Below are positions 11,923-14,265 of a stretch of DNA of 14,265 nucleotides, in pieces (positions within the stretch are counted from its first letter, which is position 1; each line of letters starts with the position of its first letter). Location: contig CAKTXH010000058.1 of assembly GCA_934630975.1 (NCBI GenBank), forward strand, positions 1-14,265, written 5' to 3'. This DNA comes from an uncultured Clostridia bacterium (GTDB taxonomy: Bacteria; Bacillota; Clostridia; Christensenellales; Aristaeellaceae). Below the pieces are notes generated by a model. That model was not told where the DNA came from, ran no database searches, and saw only the letters and a list, made by a program, of their open reading frames with translations. The position numbers and the translations under genes are program-made.

Positions 11923-13382
11923 GCACCCTTCAGGATCTCAGCAAGGTGCTCTCGCGCAAGCAGGCCATTCTCGATGAGAGTGCCGCTGGCGTTGAGCAAC
12001 AGAAGAAGAGCGGCAAGCAGACTGCGCGCGAGCGCATCGCGATGCTGCTGGACGGCGGCAGCTTCGTCGAGCAGAGCATGCTCGCGCAGGACGCCGGCGT
12101 TGTGGCCGGAAGCGGCACGGTGGACGGCCGCCCGGTGTATGTCTTCGCGCAGGATTTCGCCGTGATGGACGGCGCGATGGGCGCGAAGCAGGCGAAGAAG
12201 ATCGTCAAGATTCTTGAGCAGGCCCGCAAGACCGGCACCCCGGTTGTCGCCATGTGCGATAGCAACGGCGCGCGCGTGGGCGAAGGCGCGGCCGCGCTGG
12301 AAGCGTATGCCGACGTGTTCGCGCATATGGCCCGCCTGAGCGGCGTTGTGCCGATGATCTCGCTGGTGCTGGGCCCGTGCGTCGGCGCTGCCGCCATGAT
12401 GGCCAAGCTTTCCGACGTGGTGATCGTGGCCAAGCCGGTCGGCGCGCTGATGATGGCCGGCCCGCAGGTTCTGGCTTCCGCCATGAAGAAGGATATCAAG
12501 GCCGAAGAGCTGGGCGGCGCGGACGTGGCGGTGAAGACCGGCGCGGCGCATTTCGCCTGCGAGACCGAGGCTGACGCGATGGCCAAGGCCAAGGCCGTGC
12601 TGGGCATGCTCCCGGCGAATAACCTCGAAGACGCGCCCTTCTCCGTTGAGGAGGACATGAATCGTCAGCTCGAGGGCTTCGAAGCGGGCTGCGACGGCGC
12701 TGAGCTGATCGCCGCGCTGGCCGACGCTGGCTCCGTGCTGGAGTTCGGCAAGGGCCACACGCAGGCCGTCACCGCGCTGGGCAAGATGGCGGGCCGCACG
12801 GTCGCGTTCGTCTACACCGGCAAGGGCGACACCTGCGACAACCGCATGAAGAAGATCGCGCGCTTTGTCCGCTTTGCGGATTGCTACAACATCCCGGTGG
12901 TCTCCCTGGTGGATTCCACGGGTCTCAAGCTGTTTGACACCGTCGAGCGCCAGATGGCCGTGCTGAGCGCGGCTTCCACGCTGGTTTACGCGTACAGCGA
13001 GGCGACGACCGTGAAGGTGACGCTGGTGATCGGCAACGCCATCGGTTCCGCTTATGTCGCGATGGGCGGCAGCGCGAACGCCGACATGACCTACGCATGG
13101 CCGGGCAGCGTCATCAGCCCGATGACCGGCGAGGCCGCTATCCAGATCATGTGGAAGGATAAGATCATGGCCAGCAAGGGCGACGCCGTGAAGGCGCGCG
13201 AGGAGCTGGCGGCGCAGTACGAGGCCGAGGTGGCCGACGGCGTGAACGCCGCGGTCGAGGGCCTGGTGGACGACGTGATTGATCCGGCGGACAGCCGCAA
13301 GATGGTGATTGCCGCGCTGGAAATCCTCTCCAGCAAGCGCGATTCCAACCCGCCCAAGAAGCACGGCAACATGCCGCTGTAA
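11919..13382 (+). CDS. carboxyltransferase (alpha) subunit of a biotin-dependent decarboxylase, MmdA-like
   Basis: Crotonase-fold carboxyltransferase of the acyl-CoA carboxylase beta/MmdA family. It moves a carboxyl group from an acyl-CoA such as methylmalonyl-CoA to biotin on the carrier protein. The following OadG-like and biotin genes place it in a Na+-pumping decarboxylase. The ATG at 11919 has GGAGG about 10 bases upstream. In 487 residues the N-terminal domain has KQTARERIAMLLD (33-45), AQDFAVMDGAMG (77-88), DSNGARVGE (114-122) and GPCVGAA (152-158). The C-terminal domain has RFVRFADCYNIPVVSLVD, YAYSEAT (357-363), YAWPG and the family ending KKHGNMPL. The protein is shorter than typical MmdA (about 510). 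Several canonical motifs are altered: DSGGARIQE, GPCAGGA and PGFLPG. The acyl-CoA substrate is therefore uncertain. Confidence 0.85.
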   Translation: MSTLQDLSKVLSRKQAILDESAAGVEQQKKSGKQTARERIAMLLDGGSFVEQSMLAQDAGVVAGSGTVDGRPVYVFAQDFAVMDGAMGAKQAKKIVKILEQARKTGTPVVAMCDSNGARVGEGAAALEAYADVFAHMARLSGVVPMISLVLGPCVGAAAMMAKLSDVVIVAKPVGALMMAGPQVLASAMKKDIKAEELGGADVAVKTGAAHFACETEADAMAKAKAVLGMLPANNLEDAPFSVEEDMNRQLEGFEAGCDGAELIAALADAGSVLEFGKGHTQAVTALGKMAGRTVAFVYTGKGDTCDNRMKKIARFVRFADCYNIPVVSLVDSTGLKLFDTVERQMAVLSAASTLVYAYSEATTVKVTLVIGNAIGSAYVAMGGSANADMTYAWPGSVISPMTGEAAIQIMWKDKIMASKGDAVKAREELAAQYEAEVADGVNAAVEGLVDDVIDPADSRKMVIAALEILSSKRDSNPPKKHGNMPL

Positions 13383-13400
13383 TCAGGGGAGGAAGTTTGA

Positions 13401-13766
13401 ATGGGTGCAATTCTTCAATATGGCTTGTCCGTTGCGCTGGTCGGCATTTCCACGGTTTTCGTCGGTCTGATCATTCTGATCGGCCTGATTAAGCTGATGG
13501 AAATCATCATGACCAGCGGCAAGGGCAAGAAGAAAGCCGAAGCGCCCGCTCCCGCCGCCGCTCCCGCCCCTGTGGCGGAAGAGGTCGTCGAGGAGACGGA
13601 CGACGACGAGCTGATTGCCGTCATCGCCGCCGCCGTTGCGGCCGCGATGGAACAGGCGGGCGAGGAGAATACGACGGGCTTCGTCGTGCGCTCCATCCGC
13701 CGCATCAACAATGCGCCCGCGTGGAACCGCGCCGGACGTGAGGAGCAGGTTTACAGCCGCATGTAA
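13401..13766 (+). CDS. OadG/MmdD-like membrane subunit of the sodium-pump decarboxylase
   Basis: Small subunit that anchors and stabilises the decarboxylase complex at the cytoplasmic membrane. The 121 residues comprise one transmembrane helix (about 8-36), a basic patch SGKGKKK (39-45) and an Ala/Pro linker (46-58). An acidic stretch and helix follow (61-85), and then the conserved tail FVVRSIRRI...PAWNRAGREEQVYSR (94-120) seen in OadG-like proteins of Clostridia. GGGGAGGA is placed 6-8 bases before the ATG. It lies 18 bp after the carboxyltransferase and 52 bp before the biotin carrier. Weak sequence conservation is normal for this subunit; position and topology support the call. Confidence 0.85.
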   Translation: MGAILQYGLSVALVGISTVFVGLIILIGLIKLMEIIMTSGKGKKKAEAPAPAAAPAPVAEEVVEETDDDELIAVIAAAVAAAMEQAGEENTTGFVVRSIRRINNAPAWNRAGREEQVYSRM

Positions 13767-13818
13767 TCGGCAAACCGCTTCAGTACAGACATTCGATTTT
13801 GCGAGGAGGATCTCCATT

Positions 13819-14187
13819 ATGCGTAATTTTGTCATCACTGTGAACGGCACGAGCTATGAGGTTGCCGTTGAGGAAGTTGAAGCCGGCGCTGCTCCTGTGG
13901 CCGCCGCTCCCGTTGCCGCGCCGAAGGCTGCCCCCAAGGCCGCGCCGAAGGCTGCCGCCCCGAAGGCCGTCGCCGGTGAAAAGGTGACCGCGCCGATGCC
14001 GGGCAACCTGGTGGATGTGAAGGTTAAGGCTGGCGACAGCGTGAAGAAGGGCGATGTGCTGGTTGTGCTCGAGGCCATGAAGATGGAGAACGAGATCATG
14101 GCGCCGCATGACGCGAAGGTGGCGCAGGTTCTGGCCAACAAGGGCGCTACGGTCAACACCGGCGACGTGCTGGTCGTGCTCGAGTAA
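13819..14187 (+). CDS. biotin carboxyl carrier protein of the decarboxylase
   Basis: Carries the biotin that shuttles the carboxyl group from the carboxyltransferase to the membrane beta subunit. The ATG at 13819 follows GAGGAGG. The frame extends upstream through the end of oadG, but nothing supports a longer protein. The 122 residues start with a short beta-hairpin segment (FVITVNGTSYEVAVEEV). An Ala/Pro/Lys linker follows with repeated APK units (residues 23-50, also visible as DNA-level repeats). The biotinyl domain (55-122) has the attachment site AMKME with K88. The linker provides mobility between active sites. Confidence 0.95.
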   Translation: MRNFVITVNGTSYEVAVEEVEAGAAPVAAAPVAAPKAAPKAAPKAAAPKAVAGEKVTAPMPGNLVDVKVKAGDSVKKGDVLVVLEAMKMENEIMAPHDAKVAQVLANKGATVNTGDVLVVLE

Positions 14188-14208
14188 ACTGCAAAGGGGT
14201 TAAGCGCT

Positions 14209-14265
14209 GTGAAAAAAATTCTGAGTGTGATCCTCGGATTGGCGCTGTGCTGCATGCTTGCGGCG
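14209..14265 (+). CDS. N-terminal fragment of the next operon gene, probably the decarboxylase beta subunit
   Basis: GTG at 14209, with AAAGGGG about 10 bases upstream, opens a frame running off the window. The 19 codons read MKKILSVILGLALCCMLAA, a signal-peptide-like sequence. By gene order the next gene should be the Na+-pumping beta subunit (OadB/MmdB), and some clostridial OadB proteins carry such an N-terminal extension. A different exported protein cannot be excluded from 19 codons. Confidence 0.6.
   Translation, partial: MKKILSVILGLALCCMLAA

Noticed and set aside
11892..13364. 490-codon minus-strand frame opposite the carboxyltransferase
   Set aside because: His/Arg/Gly-rich shadow translation with no RBS or recognisable domain; the plus strand encodes a clear family member.
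13920..13970. Short tandem repeat (CCGAAGGCTGC-like units) as a regulatory repeat
   Set aside because: It encodes the Ala-Pro-Lys linker of the biotin carrier, a common feature of these proteins.
1..14265. CRISPR array, tRNA or rRNA genes
   Set aside because: No regularly spaced direct repeats and no cloverleaf or rRNA-like stretches were found on either strand by eye.

Overview
The window looks like chromosomal DNA of a GC-rich member of the Clostridia (Firmicutes). The evidence is clear Shine-Dalgarno sites of the AGGAGG type, several sigma-A-like promoters, an ftsA-ftsZ pair with a Gram-positive style FtsZ tail, a biotin-dependent sodium-pump decarboxylase operon, and AT-rich spacers between GC-rich genes. 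A gut-dwelling Christensenellales/Oscillospirales-type genome would fit, but that is inference. I see no rRNA, tRNA, CRISPR array, phage gene or transposase.

Layout from left to right. (1) ftsA and ftsZ on the + strand, separated by 142 bp that hold three consecutive hairpins resembling a dispersed REP-like element; ftsZ ends at a strong terminator. (2) A minus-strand gene for a secreted protein with a Pro/Thr linker. It is divergent from a + strand pair encoding a hydroxypyruvate-reductase-type D-2-hydroxyacid dehydrogenase and a HAD phosphatase/mutase; the two divergent promoters are legible. (3) A cytidylate-kinase-like protein and thymidine kinase, each with its own promoter, suggesting a small nucleotide-metabolism group. 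(4) A minus-strand pair encoding an aspartate-dehydrogenase-like protein (NadX family) followed by a second D-2-hydroxyacid-dehydrogenase homologue that has lost all three catalytic residues. (5) A minus-strand Mrp/NBP35-type Fe-S carrier ATPase. It is divergent from a + strand gene for a secreted repeat protein that overlaps a MnmM/YtqB-type tRNA methyltransferase gene. (6) The start of a Na+-translocating decarboxylase operon: carboxyltransferase, OadG-like membrane subunit, biotin carrier, and the first 19 codons of what is probably the beta subunit.

Two copies of a MITE-like repeat (5355-5444 and 8848-8973) share an internal core and, in the complete copy, have imperfect terminal inverted repeats. 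One copy supplies the last codons of the HAD gene. The other lies directly behind the mrp stop codon.

Most of the window is housekeeping and metabolic. The parts most worth a second look are the aspartate-dehydrogenase/dead-dehydrogenase pair, the divergent active-site motifs of the decarboxylase carboxyltransferase, the MITE recruited as coding sequence, and the repeated ACACAA half-sites around the promoter at 9848-9888. I found no system that I can confidently call new.
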